DNA of 64,000 nt from Hydrangea macrophylla (lineage: Eukaryota > Streptophyta > Magnoliopsida > Cornales > Hydrangeaceae): contig CM066988.1 in assembly GCA_033977485.1 (NCBI GenBank), positions 78,774,669 through 78,838,668 of the forward strand, given 5' to 3'. The notes under the pieces were generated by a model. The model did not search any database. It worked only from the letters and a program-made list of their open reading frames with translations, and was not told where the DNA came from. Below are positions 42,818-53,745 of the stretch, piece by piece. Positions within the stretch are counted from its first letter, which is position 1; every line of letters begins with the position of its first letter. A program made the position numbers and the translations under genes.

Positions 42818-42832
42818 TGGTATCAGAGCTCT
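42818..42832 (+). promoter_or_regulatory. E3 primer binding site
   Basis: TGGTATCAGAGCTCT, seven bases after the LTR end; initiator Met tRNA type. Confidence 0.85.
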
Positions 42833-42970
42833 AGGTTATGATTACTTTCGTTCACTAATGTTTTCACACCATCTAGTCCTAGTATTTTTAAGATTTTCTA
42901 AGATGAGATATGAGTTTGAAATAAGTTCGTCCGCCTGACGATAGATAGTTTTCCTTTGCAGGATAACATC

Positions 42971-43913
42971 ATGGATCCAGAGTTCCATAAGTTTGTGATT
43001 GATGCATAAGGAAGGCACGTGATCCATAGGGATACCGTAGAGCCAGCTGATCCAGAATTTTATCATGACCGCATACACCAGACAGCTAGTCGATATCTAG
43101 AGGAAGATATGTGGAAGGTCTCTATGTGACTGGGAAGACTCACCCTACGAAGATGCGTATGAATGCTTATCATTCAGTGAGGATTAGTAGGGATATTTTC
43201 CAAGAGATGTTATGATTGATCCAGAGTAAGCTGGAGATGGATGCCATAGAGCTACAAGCTATTCTTGGAGAACCTATTGAGACAGCACCAGTAGTAGTAT
43301 CACCATCACCAGTACCTGAGGTACCTATTCTAGAGCCATAGGAGCAACTTGAGGAGCCAGAGTCACCAGAGGCCAAGCCAATAGTAGATGCTGACCCAGA
43401 AGAGGATCCCATTGAGGATGACGAGGAGCCAGAGGAGGACTCGGGAGAGGATCCAAGGTTAAATGATGAGGATTTTATGGCCGGAGGGAATGATATAGTA
43501 GAAGATGAGGGTATAAAGGATGTTGCAGTCGAGCCAGAGGAGATTTTAGTCTTAGGATACCTGTGATGCCAGCTTTACCAGCAAGGTCTATACTACATAT
43601 GGCAACTATTGCCAATATGGCGGCCGAGTGGGTAGCGGTGATGGTTGCACAGCCAGATGGACTTCCGATAGGACAGGCTGCATTAACAGAAGCTATGGCC
43701 ATAGTTGGAGATTTTGCCGAGTTGATCGTCGACGTTGCCGAGCCAGCATTTGGTGTTGAGGATATAGATGTGGACGAGATGATCATTAAGGATTAGGATA
43801 TAGGAGTAGTGGTTGGAAGAATTGTAGTGCCAGTGGAGGCCAATCCACCTGTGGAGATGGACATTGCACCTGAGGATGAGGCATCAGTAGGGTCAGATGT
43901 TGACGATTTTTGA
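42971..43913 (+). pseudogene. E3 extra frame ahead of gag (decayed)
   Basis: Starts ATG GAT CCA (MDP), like the extra frame of E2, and contains V-x-D-x(2)-G-x-H and QTA residues in the same order. The C-terminal half is strongly acidic and Pro-rich (EEDPIEDDEEPEEDSGED and similar), ending GSDVDDF. Stops at codon 13 and elsewhere plus frame changes show it is dead. Homology to the E2 frame is likely but distant; function unknown. Confidence 0.6.
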
Positions 43914-44312
43914 GTCAGGATCTACAGGATTTAGCTTTTGTTAGTTTTATATCAAGACATGTTGTCCACATAATTTAGGAGCTTGAGAGATATCTATTTA
44001 ACCATAGCTTTGTATAGATATTACCAGTAATAGTAATATTGTAACTAGCTAACTTTAGTACTATTTTAGCCCTTGTCCCATATGGTACACATTTTGACTA
44101 GTGTGTACTATGCAGTACATCTTTTGATATATATATATATATACAAGTAGTACATTTGATATTGATGGCATGTTGGAGTGTTATGTGTTGGTTAGTAGAA
44201 CTATTAGTTCTTACTATTTATCGTTCAATCTTGATTTCGTTTCTACGAGAAGACTTTCAGCTTATCGATAGGTATTTTTGTAAGTGCATTTCCCTAACAC
44301 ATTATGGTAGGA
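43914..44312. other. E3 leader between extra frame and gag
   Basis: AT-rich, no open frame of note; a TA run at about 44,129-44,143. Confidence 0.5.
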
Positions 44313-45195
44313 CCCTGAAAAATCTCAAGCGCGAATTAGAGCACCTATTCCAGAGGGAATGGACCCATCCGAAGTCTTTGCAGCCTTTATGCAGAGGATG
44401 GAACATGTAGGCGACACCTATCATCATGTTACCAATCATAGACCTGGGCATTTTAGTAGAGACAAACTGGAGACAAACTACTAGCAAATTTTTGTGATTT
44501 ACGTCCCGAGCAGTTCAATGGTTTAATAGAACCATGGAAAGCCCAGCAATGGATAAGAGAGATGGAGTTGATCTTTAAAGCATTAGAATGTAGTGAACAA
44601 GAGAAACATCGTGTTGCTATGTTTCAGCTCACCTACGCCACAGGATTGGTGGAAAGTTGAACAAGCTACTATTAGGATAAATGTTACAAGGGAGATGCCT
44701 TGGGAGATGTTCAAAGGAAGATTTTTGGAGAAGTACTTCCCAGAAGATGAGAGAGATCAACAGGAGTGGAACTTTCTCAATCTGGTCCAAGGAGGATGGA
44801 CTGTGCAAGAATATACAACACATTTCGAGCGTCTATCCCGATTTTCTCAACATCTGATTGACACTCCACAGAAGAAGGTGAAGAGATTTCACCAAGGATT
44901 GAACCCCACCTCAGGCATATGATGGTTGGTCATCTGAATCAATTATTTGAGGAAATTGCCAGATTCGCTACAGGATTGGAAAAGCACACTTATCCCGCAC
45001 AATGACCACAGATGAATCGACCCCAGCCGTCGAGAAAGTTCCAACAGAGGAATTTTCAGAACCAACCACCAAGAAATACCCAAGGGTGGAGACCCCAGGG
45101 AAATTTTCAAGGCAACAAGAGAACCTGAGATGGAACCAGGAAGCCCCTGTCAAGCTACCCTCGACCCTAGCAATATCAACAGTGAGGATCACAAC
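44313..45195 (+). pseudogene. E3 gag, N-terminal part
   Basis: Matches E2 gag in segments: EGMDPSEVFAAFMQRMEHVG, then LRPEQFNGLIEPWKAQQW, then [20 protein letters not shown] and VQEYTTHFERLSRF (44,700-44,850), in changing frames with stops. It is cut at 45,195 by E2 and resumes at 56,703. Confidence 0.85.
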
Positions 45196-45839
45196 TGTCA
45201 CGCCCCGACGTAGCATAAATAAGGAAAGCGTTTAATTTCCTTTATGGACCCGTAGGTCGCGACAGTTTGAAGGATCGATTCCGTCCCAAACGTCAAATAA
45301 TAAAACATAATAATCAGAGTAAAGCAATCAAGGCTTACAAAAATTTTCTATCTTATTACATCTTATAAACCGGGGTCAACTAAGGCACAGACCGCCTTGA
45401 AAATAAAATAATATCTTAAAGTCTATTACAGTCATCCTTAAACAAAAACCAAAACAGTTTAAAGCTCAAACAACTAACTTAATGCATAAAATAAACAGTT
45501 TCTTTATTCCAACAGCAGCCACCTCAATTAGCGTAGTCATACGTTTCTTCCTGGTTAAAACCTGAAAAGCCTGAACACGAATGTCCAGGACGCATCAACG
45601 TCGTCAGCTTCAAGAAGCTGGTGAGTATTAAAAACATGACTTTGAATGTAAATCATACCCATTTACCTTTTTCCATTATTAAATACTGAAAGGATTTATT
45701 TTATAAAACAACAAGGAATATAATAAGAGTTGTTCGTTCATAAATACAGATACTCGTGAAATGAGACAATGCACCACACTCACCTCGCCGACTCTTTTCT
45801 CTCGACATCCACAACAACCCACTATCCTACTCCTGGTAT

Positions 45840-46240
45840 CTTTGAAACACTCATATAGCCACACTTTAGCAACGGGGCGCCAGGGAGTGTCCAGTTTGCC
45901 TCACACTTTGGTCCGGGGTACCAGGGAGTGTCCAATGCCTCACACTTTGAATACCCTAACCGCCATGCAAATACCGAGGCGACCCCTCACACAGTATCCA
46001 GACTTGAGTTATCAGGGAGTGTCCGTAGGCCACACTTTAACACTACCATGGGTGCCAGGGAATGTCCGAGTTCGGCTTCACACACTTTAAGGCTTCCATG
46101 GGCGTCAGGGAGTGTCCTTATTTGCCACCGTCGCATTTCAAAGATACCCTCTTCCACAAACTCTACCACAACCACAACCACAACCACGACCACAAACTCA
46201 TACTCAACCATAACCACAACCACAACCACAAACACAATCT
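45840..46240. repeat. Minisatellite and ACCACA tract, E2 3' LTR
   Basis: Five or six irregular 45-60-bp units containing CAGGGAGTGTCC and CACACTTT, then repeated ACCACA hexamers (about 46,164-46,236). Open frames of 60-158 codons here are translations of the repeat. Confidence 0.85.
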
Positions 46241-46530
46241 CATACCCTTTCCACACCGCCATTGCTTTTTTTTTTTTTTCCACACAGACTGACACCCCAA
46301 TGCATGTACCACTGACTCACATGAATGGTATGCACTTAAACAAAAATGCAGAATCAAGAAACAACACGCGCACGGGGATTAATGAGTTATACTATAATGT
46401 TTAAATCACTTAAACATAACCAATTAGAGTTCTGATCAACTAAATTCCCAAACAGAGCCTTAACAGTTTATAAATTTCATCCAAACAGTCCCTTAACAGA
46501 AAGACAGACAAAAACAGAAACTGTACTACC

Positions 46531-46838
46531 TCGCGCGCGCGGGCCGCTCGCGCGAAAGGTCGCTCGCGCGGGCCGCTCGCGCGATAAGCCCATTTTTCCT
46601 TTATTAATAACCCTTTCTATCTGCCTGAGGAAAGCAGGGTCGCGCGCGCGGATCGCTCACGCGAAGGGGTTCTCGCGCGACCCTCGCTCGCGCGACCAGC
46701 CAATTTTCAATTATATATATATATATGAATCCTTACGTCTGCCTGGGGAAGGCTGCCTCGCGCGCGCGGGCCGCTCGCGCGAAGGGTCGCTCGCGCGGGC
46801 CGCTCGCGCGATTCTCGTGCGCGCGATCGTGGCGCGAG
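46531..46838. repeat. TCGCGCGA motif cluster, E2 3' LTR
   Basis: Three groups, each starting TCGCGCGCGCGG followed by GCTCGCGCGA units; about twelve motifs in total, GC-rich within an AT-rich LTR. Confidence 0.9.
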
Positions 46839-48154
46839 ATGAAGCTGAGGCTTCGTCTTCTTCCCCCAGACTTCCCTGTTTCAGCAAAACAGGGGTCTTT
46901 TTGACCCATTTTCAGATTCAGTGCTTCATAGGTCGTGTAATATATAGTTCTCTTTAGTTTTTCACAAGGATTACGAATATGAAGTCAATTTTACATGATT
47001 CAACACATAGCTTACCAATTTTAGGAAAAACTAAAAAGTGTCAAAACTAATTTTCTTATATACTTTCTCCTATGAACAAATTAAGCTCTAATTTTACAAC
47101 CATATGCTCTACTCACTACAATCTATCATATTTCATTCACAAAACCGATTTTGGTTAAGTTTGGGAAACCTCCATTTTTCAAGCCATGAACTTCAACGTA
47201 CAAATATCAATGGTGATATACAACATTAACAATTACACAGCAAATAATTATGAAATTACAGTCTTAGTGAGTTTAGAATACTCACTGTGATTGAGAATAA
47301 AGGAATTGTTGAGAAAGAAATTAGAAATAGGCAAACCCAATAGAAACTTCAAGCTTTAGCTATGGAGGTTCAAGCTCTTCTCTCACTAAAATCTGAAATT
47401 ATATTCTCTGAACTCTCTCTAAACTCTCTGTGTTTGTGTTTGTGAAGAGCAGAATCAAAAGTGTGTGATGAAGAGCTTAGTTATAGAGCTTAAGAACTTG
47501 GGCTCCAAGTTGGGTGAACATTACTCTACAAATGAGTTTAGTTCTAATTAGCTAAAGACCACAAATATCACAGATATAGATACGTATAGGATTGCTGTGA
47601 ATTAGAGTAGGGGTCAATTAGGTTCATAGGGGTTCAAGCTAGAGTTGTTTGGGAATCTAGCTTTTGGCACAAAAATAACACACATAAGCTAGACATTCCC
47701 AAACAAGTGCAAGGCAATCATTAGTTGCCATAAATGGAAATAAAGTAAGTGTCCAAATCGGTCACTTCCAATATCTGGGGAAATTTAGCACAGCGCGGAC
47801 AGTTTTGGACACAAACTGGTATTTTCGGGGCGCGGTGGTCACCATAAAAATACAGAAAATTCATTTTAACTAAAGAATTGATTTACTGGTTTCATAAAAA
47901 TACTGATTTAGTCAAGAGTAATCTTTCCCACCGTTTTGAAATACAGTTTTTGAAATCCAACACAGGTATTACAATTTTTTTGTAAAATTCCAATTTGACC
48001 CCAAAAGAATTTTGAATATGAAACATAATAAGAAATAAATTCTACACACACAAATTGAAATTAAAAATAAGAGCAGACAATATCGCATGAAATAATTATA
48101 ACAATGAAATTACAATTTAAATATGAAAATGAAATGAAAATGCAGGTTATTACA

Positions 48155-48167
48155 CCCTTCCTCCCTT
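48155..48167 (-). promoter_or_regulatory. E2 polypurine tract
   Basis: AAGGGAGGAAGGG on the minus strand, directly abutting the 3' LTR. Confidence 0.9.
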
Positions 48168-48199
48168 AAACAGGATTTCGCCCCCGAAATCAAGACTGA

Positions 48200-51100
48200 C
48201 TAGTCCTGAAATAACTCCGGGTACTTCTTCCTCATATCAGCTTCAACTTCCCACGAGGCTTCATTCTCGTCATGGTGATTCCACTGAACCTTCACCAATG
48301 GAATTTCTTTGTTCCTCAGCCTCTTGATACTCTGATCCAAAATTTTCACGGGCCTTTCCTTGTAAGAAACGTTATGACTTGTCTCAATGTCGTCATAACT
48401 AACCACATGTGAGGGGTCTCGTATGTATTTCCTCAACATACTCACGTGAAACACGTTGTGAACCCCAGACATCTTCGGTGGTAGCGCCAGTCGATAAGCT
48501 ACTTTCCCGACACGTTCCAAAATCTCGAACGGTCCGATAAAACGCGGAGCTAACTTTCCTCTCTTGAGACCAAAACGTACCACTCCTCGGGTTGGTGAAA
48601 CCTTGAGAAGCACGTGATCCCCAACACTAAACTCCAAATCCTTTCGGCGTCGATCAGCATAACTCTTATATCGGCTTTGAGCGGTTCTCATCCTCTCCTT
48701 GACCAAAGTAATCTTCTCATTGGTTTCTCTTACCAAATCTGGTCCCAGCAACTCTGTATCCCCAACTTCAGCCCAACACAAAGGGGAACGACATGGTCGT
48801 CCGTACAGTGCTTCGAACGGAGCCATACCGATACTCGTGTGATAACTGTTGTTATAGGCGAATTCAACCAATGGCAAGTGTGTCTCCCAAGATTCTTCGA
48901 AATCGATCACACAAGCCCTGAGCATATCTTCCATGATCTGATTAACACGTTCAGTCTGCCCATCTGTCTGAGGGTGAAAAGCAGTGCTCATCTTGAGCGA
49001 AGTTCCCATAGCTTCTTGCAGACTTTCCCAAAATCCAGAGGTAAAACGTGCGTCACGGTCTGACACAATCGACACCGGTGCACCGTGAAGTCGCACAACT
49101 TGTTGTATGTACATCCGGCTCATCTTCTCTACCGGGTATGTCATACTATAAGCGATAAAATGAGCTGACTTCGTCAATCGATCCACGATTACCCAAATAG
49201 CGTCATGATTCTGCTGCGATCGAGGTAATCCTACTACAAAATCCATTGTAATGTGCTCCCACTTCCAACCAGGAATAGGTAGCGGTTGTAACAATCCTGA
49301 CGGTCTCTGATGTTCAGCTTTGACTTGCTGACACGTCAAACACTTGGATACAAATTCGGCCACGTCTTTCTTCATACCTTCCCACCAAAAATTTCTCTTC
49401 AGATCTTTGTACATCTTCGTTCCTCCCGGGTGAACTGTATATCTCGACTTATGTGCTTCTTCCAGGATATCCTTCCTTAACTCTTCATTTCCTGGCACAC
49501 ATAATCTATTCCTGCACCGATATCCTCCATCGACTCCCACTCTCCATTCTGTCGGGTCTTTTTCTGACATTTTTACGAACCATGCCTGAAACTTCTCATC
49601 TTCTTTCTGAGCTCCAATGATGCGGTCGATAAGAACAGGCTGTAGGATAAGACATCCGAACAATTGTCCTTCTCCTTCTTCAGCACTCTGTACATCGAAT
49701 TCCGCCAACGTCTCCAAAGCTCGCCACTCTCTAACCATTAAGGAGGCGATCGTCTCACGAGTCTGTCGACTCAGGGCATCAGCAACCACATTAGCTTTAC
49801 CCGGGTGGTATTCTAACGTGAAGTCATAATCTTTAATCAGCTCCATCTATCTGCGCTGCCTCATGTTCAACTCTTTCTGTGTGAACAAGTACTTTAGGCT
49901 CTTGTGATCGGAGAATAAATCAAACTTCTCACCGTAGAGATAGTGTCTCCAAATCTTGAGTGCGAAAACTACTGCCGCCAATTCCAAATCATGAATGGGA
50001 TAGTTCAATTCATTCGGCTTCAGCTGTCTGGATCCATAGGCGATCACCCTGCCATCTTGCATAAGTACACACCCTAACCCTTGATATGATGCGTCACTAA
50101 AGATAGTGAACTTCTCATCAGGCTTGGGTATTGCTAGTACCGGTGCGGTTGTGAGTCTCTCTTTCAACTCTAGAAAGGCTCGCTCATGCTTCTCTGTCCA
50201 TTCAAACTTCAAATTCTTCTTCGTCAACCCAGTTAAAGGTGCTGCTATTTTTGAGAATCCTTCAACGAATCTCCTGTAATAGCCTGCAAGTCCAAGAAAA
50301 CTCTGAACTTCCGTAGGGTTGCTCGGTCTAACCCAATTTGATACAGCATCGGTCTTGGACGAATCTACTGAAATTCCTTGAGATGACACCTTGTGTCCCA
50401 GAAATTTCACTTCTTGCAACCAGAACTCACACTTACTGAACTTGGCATACAACTGATGGTCCTTGAGCGTCTGCATCGCAATCCGTAGATGTTGCTCGTG
50501 TTCTTCTCCTGACTTAGAATAAATCAAAATATCATCAATAAAGACGATGACAAACTGATCTAAATAGGGCTTGAACACTCTGTTCATCAAATCCATGAAT
50601 ACTGCCGGGGCATTCGTCATTCCAAACGGCATCACCAGAAATTCATAATGACCATATCGGGTTCTGAAAGCAGTCTTAGGTATGTCTTCTTTTCGTACCC
50701 TCAACTGATGATATCCCGACCTAAGGTCTATCTTGGAAAATGTCGTAGCTCCTTGTAGTTGATCAAACAAATCGTCAATCCGAGGCAAGGGATACTTGTT
50801 CTTGATAGTCACACGGTTCAGTTCTCTGTAGTCGATACACAATCTGAGTGTCCCGTCCTTCTTCTTTACAAATAACACCGGTGCTCCCCAAGGCGATGTA
50901 CTTGGGCGTACAAAACCTAGGTTCTCGAGCTCTTGAACTTGTTCCTTCAATTCCAACAGTTCTGTGGGGTCCATTCTGTAGGGAACCTTGGTGATCGGTA
51001 CGGTACCCGGTATAAGCTCGATACAGAACTCTATACTTCTCTCGGGCGGTAGACCAGAAACATCTTCAAACACTTCTTCGAAGTCCTTGACTACAGGTAT

Positions 51101-52675
51101 AGATGACGCTGTCACCTCTGTACTGACGACCTCGATGTTGGCTAAGCATCTCGTGAGGAACATATCTCCCGTAGGGTTACATTGAAAATCAAAGGGTTGA
51201 TTCTCATTGTCGGGGAATGTAATTCTCTTCCTCGCACAATCCAGCTTCACTTGATTCTGAGAGAGCCAATCCATTCCTAGGATTATGTCAAACTCCTTCA
51301 TTGATAGGACAATCAATCTAGCAGGGATTTCACGGTCTCCTAACCGTAAGGGAAAATCCTTGCACACGTGTCCTAATCTGACCGCAGCTCCTAATGGCGA
51401 AGTAGCCTTCAAAGCTTTCTCTAAGCGATGAGGTAAAATACCCAATCTTCGAATTGTATTAACAGATATGAACGAAAGAGCAGCACCCGTATCAAATAAC
51501 ACTTTAACATGGGAGTTAAACAGAGTTAATGTACCTTCCACTGCTTGCTGATCAGGTTGAGCTTCTCCATAATTTCCTTCTTCATACGCAGTTCCATCAT
51601 ATCCAGCGGCATCCGGGATAACAGCATTCAAGCGAGTCTGACCCTGTTGACCATAAGTCACCTGTTTAGGAGCAGTACAGAACCTGCTGATGTGACCTGG
51701 TTCACCACAGTTGAAGCAGACTATCCCTTGCTGAGTAGCACGCCTTGGTGCCTTACAATCACGAGCCACATGACCAGGGTTGCCACAGTTGAAACACTTT
51801 CCACTACTACTTCCTTCTCCTACTCGGGGTTGAGTTGGATAGGTAATAGCCTGGGTCTTCTTGCTTCCGTCGAAATTTCTCTTCTGCCCTTGGGTACGGT
51901 TCATTGGTGGTCTATTCCCAAAATTACCCCTTTGAGGCGGTCGGAATTCAAATTGTTTTCGGCTTACTCGAGCATCCTCTTCCAGATCGGTAGCCAAACC
52001 AACAAGTCCTTCAAACGATTTATCCAAGTGGCCGAGGGTCAAGCGGCGAATCTGCGGTGTCAGCCCTTGATTATACTTGCGGATCTTCTTCTCCTCGGTA
52101 TCGACCAGGTGTGGAGCAAATCGAGACAGCCTTTCAAACTGTGTGGTGTACTCCTGCACCGACTTGGTTCCTTGCGTCAAGTCCATAAATTCCTTCTCTC
52201 TTCTGTGCCTTTCTGTAGCTGGGAAATACTTCTCCAAAAATCTCCCCTTGAATGCAGTCCACGTCATTCCCGTTGCAGCTCCATTCCCGATAGTAGCTAT
52301 GACCGAATCCCACCAATCTGCGGCCGCATCGGTCAGCTGAAATGTAGCTAATCTTCTCTTGTCTATCTCGTTACATTGGACAGCTTCAAACATCCGGTCC
52401 ATCTGTCTCAACCACTGTTCCGCTTTCCAGGGTTCCGCGGTACCCGCAAATTGTTCGGGCCTTAGAGCACGAAATCTTTCTAGCAACTTGTCTCCCGTTT
52501 GACGGTCTCTCCGATTGTCGTTTGTATTACCGATCCTTTCTAACCGTCTGATAAACGCTTCAAACATCCCGGTAGGATCAGCAGCTTCGGGTGCTCCCTC
52601 GATCAGGTTCCTGTTTCTCCTGACTCCTCCAGCCATTCTATGCATGACAGTGGTAGTAGAATGAGAAACATGCAT
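48200..52675 (-). pseudogene. E2 gag-pol polyprotein, one in-frame TAG
   Basis: One frame of 1,492 codons from 52,675 to 48,200. Likely initiator is the first Met or Met14 (MAGGVRRN, with G after ATG). Gag to about codon 340 has two CCHC knuckles (294-307, 320-333). Protease DTGA begins at 395. Reverse transcriptase has FIDD at 712-715. RNase H has Asp 861. The TAG at codon 943 (49,847-49,849) lies in the RNase H to integrase linker, between MRQRR and MELIKDYD. Integrase has HHCC residues and D1145, D1206, E1242 (exact D35E). The tail (RPVKILDQ...VKVQWNHH...WEVEADMRKKYPELF) is chromodomain-like. The equivalent codon in E1 is Trp, so TAG fits a TGG-to-TAG change. The frame is otherwise complete; gag to RNase H could be made but not integrase without read-through. 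Confidence 0.95.
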
Positions 52676-52938
52676 GTAACAGTGCTATAAAGTAATTTAA
52701 ATGACATCAACATTCAAAAGAGTATATCTTATATATAACTTCTGCCAAGTAGATACAAAAAGGCATGTATGGTCAGATCAATGCCTACCCTTATCTGCAT
52801 GGGTTAGGACGCATGCAAGAGTTAATGTTACAAAAATGGGGTCATTGCCCTACACTCTAATGCATGTAATTACAGTTGCAAAAAGAGACAGAGCTAATAG
52901 TTAAAAGTAGTTAATATGTACAAGTTGTAACGAAGACG
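52676..52938 (-). other. E2 spacer between extra frame and gag
   Basis: 263 bp without an open frame of note; separates the extra frame stop from the gag start, so the two are in separate cistrons or need internal initiation or splicing. Confidence 0.6.
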
Positions 52939-53553
52939 TCAATCATCTCCATAAGCGGCCATCAGGAGATCTAGCGAATCGACAGGGCGAAAACGCTGAA
53001 CAACGAATGGTCCAACCCCATCATAGCTGTGAGAGGTGGACGATGAAGCGGGTACAGGAGCATCCGCCTCATCTACCATCTCCTCAGGCAGGGCTAGCTC
53101 AAGTGCTAGCTCCGCCTCGAGCTCAGCGGCAAGATCGTCCAGACCTATGCCGTCCTCCAAGATCTCCCCACCTACTGGGACCACGTGGACAACCTCTGCA
53201 TCGTCCTCAGCAATGGGTACAACCGGCGGAGGCATCTCCAACTGAGCCAGGTGGGCATGCACGACCTGGATCTCAAGGGGTAGGTAGAAAGCATCGCTAT
53301 CGACCAATCGCAGAACCTCGACCAACACTAGACGCTGAGCCTCTGCGAAATATCGAAGCTCGAAACGGATACGGGTCAAGTCAACTAGGCCTACCACGTG
53401 GACCTGGTGCCAAACCTCAGATACAACCGTCGTCACGGCTAGCTGCTCTACGGCCGTCTGATATAAGTCAATAAAAGCTGGGATTACTGCCCCAGGTAAT
53501 ACGAAGTGTCCTCCGAACCTGTCTGGTACATAAAGTGGGGGAGCTGGATCCAT
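52939..53553 (-). CDS. E2 extra frame ahead of gag, unknown function
   Basis: 204 codons, ATG 53,553 to stop 52,939, between the primer site and gag. It starts MDPAPPLYVPDRFGGHF. The middle is helical in character and rich in Val and Leu (LYQTAVEQLAVTTVVSEVW). The C-terminal half is strongly acidic (EILEDGIGLDDLAAELEAEL) and it ends LLMAAYGDD. No Cys/His cluster, no signal peptide, no obvious catalytic motif. It is intact in this young element and a decayed counterpart sits at the same place in E3, so it seems a real gene of the lineage. Extra frames upstream of gag are known in some Tat/Ogre elements; I do not know one described for this type. E1 has only 180 bp here. Confidence 0.65.
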   Translation of the reverse strand: MDPAPPLYVPDRFGGHFVLPGAVIPAFIDLYQTAVEQLAVTTVVSEVWHQVHVVGLVDLTRIRFELRYFAEAQRLVLVEVLRLVDSDAFYLPLEIQVVHAHLAQLEMPPPVVPIAEDDAEVVHVVPVGGEILEDGIGLDDLAAELEAELALELALPEEMVDEADAPVPASSSTSHSYDGVGPFVVQRFRPVDSLDLLMAAYGDD

Positions 53554-53720
53554 ACCTGAAAAGGGTACTACTTAAAGTCAGAACAGAATAATCTTAGGCG
53601 TTTGGGTTCTGAGTCTATCCTCCCTGTCGTATCATCGGGTGTGTAACACTTAATGGAATGTGGAATCGGGTCTATACTGGTAAACCCTAACCTGGCTAAA
53701 CTATCTTGTGATAAATAATA

Positions 53721-53737
53721 ACCTGGCTTTGATACCA
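53721..53737 (-). promoter_or_regulatory. E2 primer binding site
   Basis: TGGTATCAAAGCCAGGT on the minus strand, eight bases after the 5' LTR; initiator Met tRNA type with A for G at position 9 relative to E1. Confidence 0.85.
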
Positions 53738-53745
53738 CTAAATCC

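Larger units (their letters stand above)
45196..48154 (-). repeat. E2 3' LTR
   Basis: 2,959 bp. Holds the CAGGGAGTGTCC minisatellite, ACCACA tract, TCGCGCGA motif cluster and a T run (46,266-46,279). Confidence 0.95.

Noticed and set aside
44968..45235. Open frames crossing the left border of E2
   Set aside because: They join E3 gag to E2 LTR sequence across the 45,195/45,196 junction and cannot be an ancestral gene.
45761..46404. Open frames of 60-158 codons on both strands, rich in Asn/His/Thr, repeated at 54,311-54,951
   Set aside because: They are translations of the E2 LTR minisatellite and ACCACA tract, overlap each other in several frames and recur identically in both LTRs.
51545..52351. 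268-codon plus-strand open frame
   Set aside because: Antisense shadow of E2 gag-pol, whose minus-strand frame has clear domains.
53007..53474. 155-codon plus-strand open frame opposite the E2 extra frame
   Set aside because: Overlaps the minus-strand frame fully; the minus frame has the right place (primer site to gag) and a decayed counterpart in E3, the plus frame does not.
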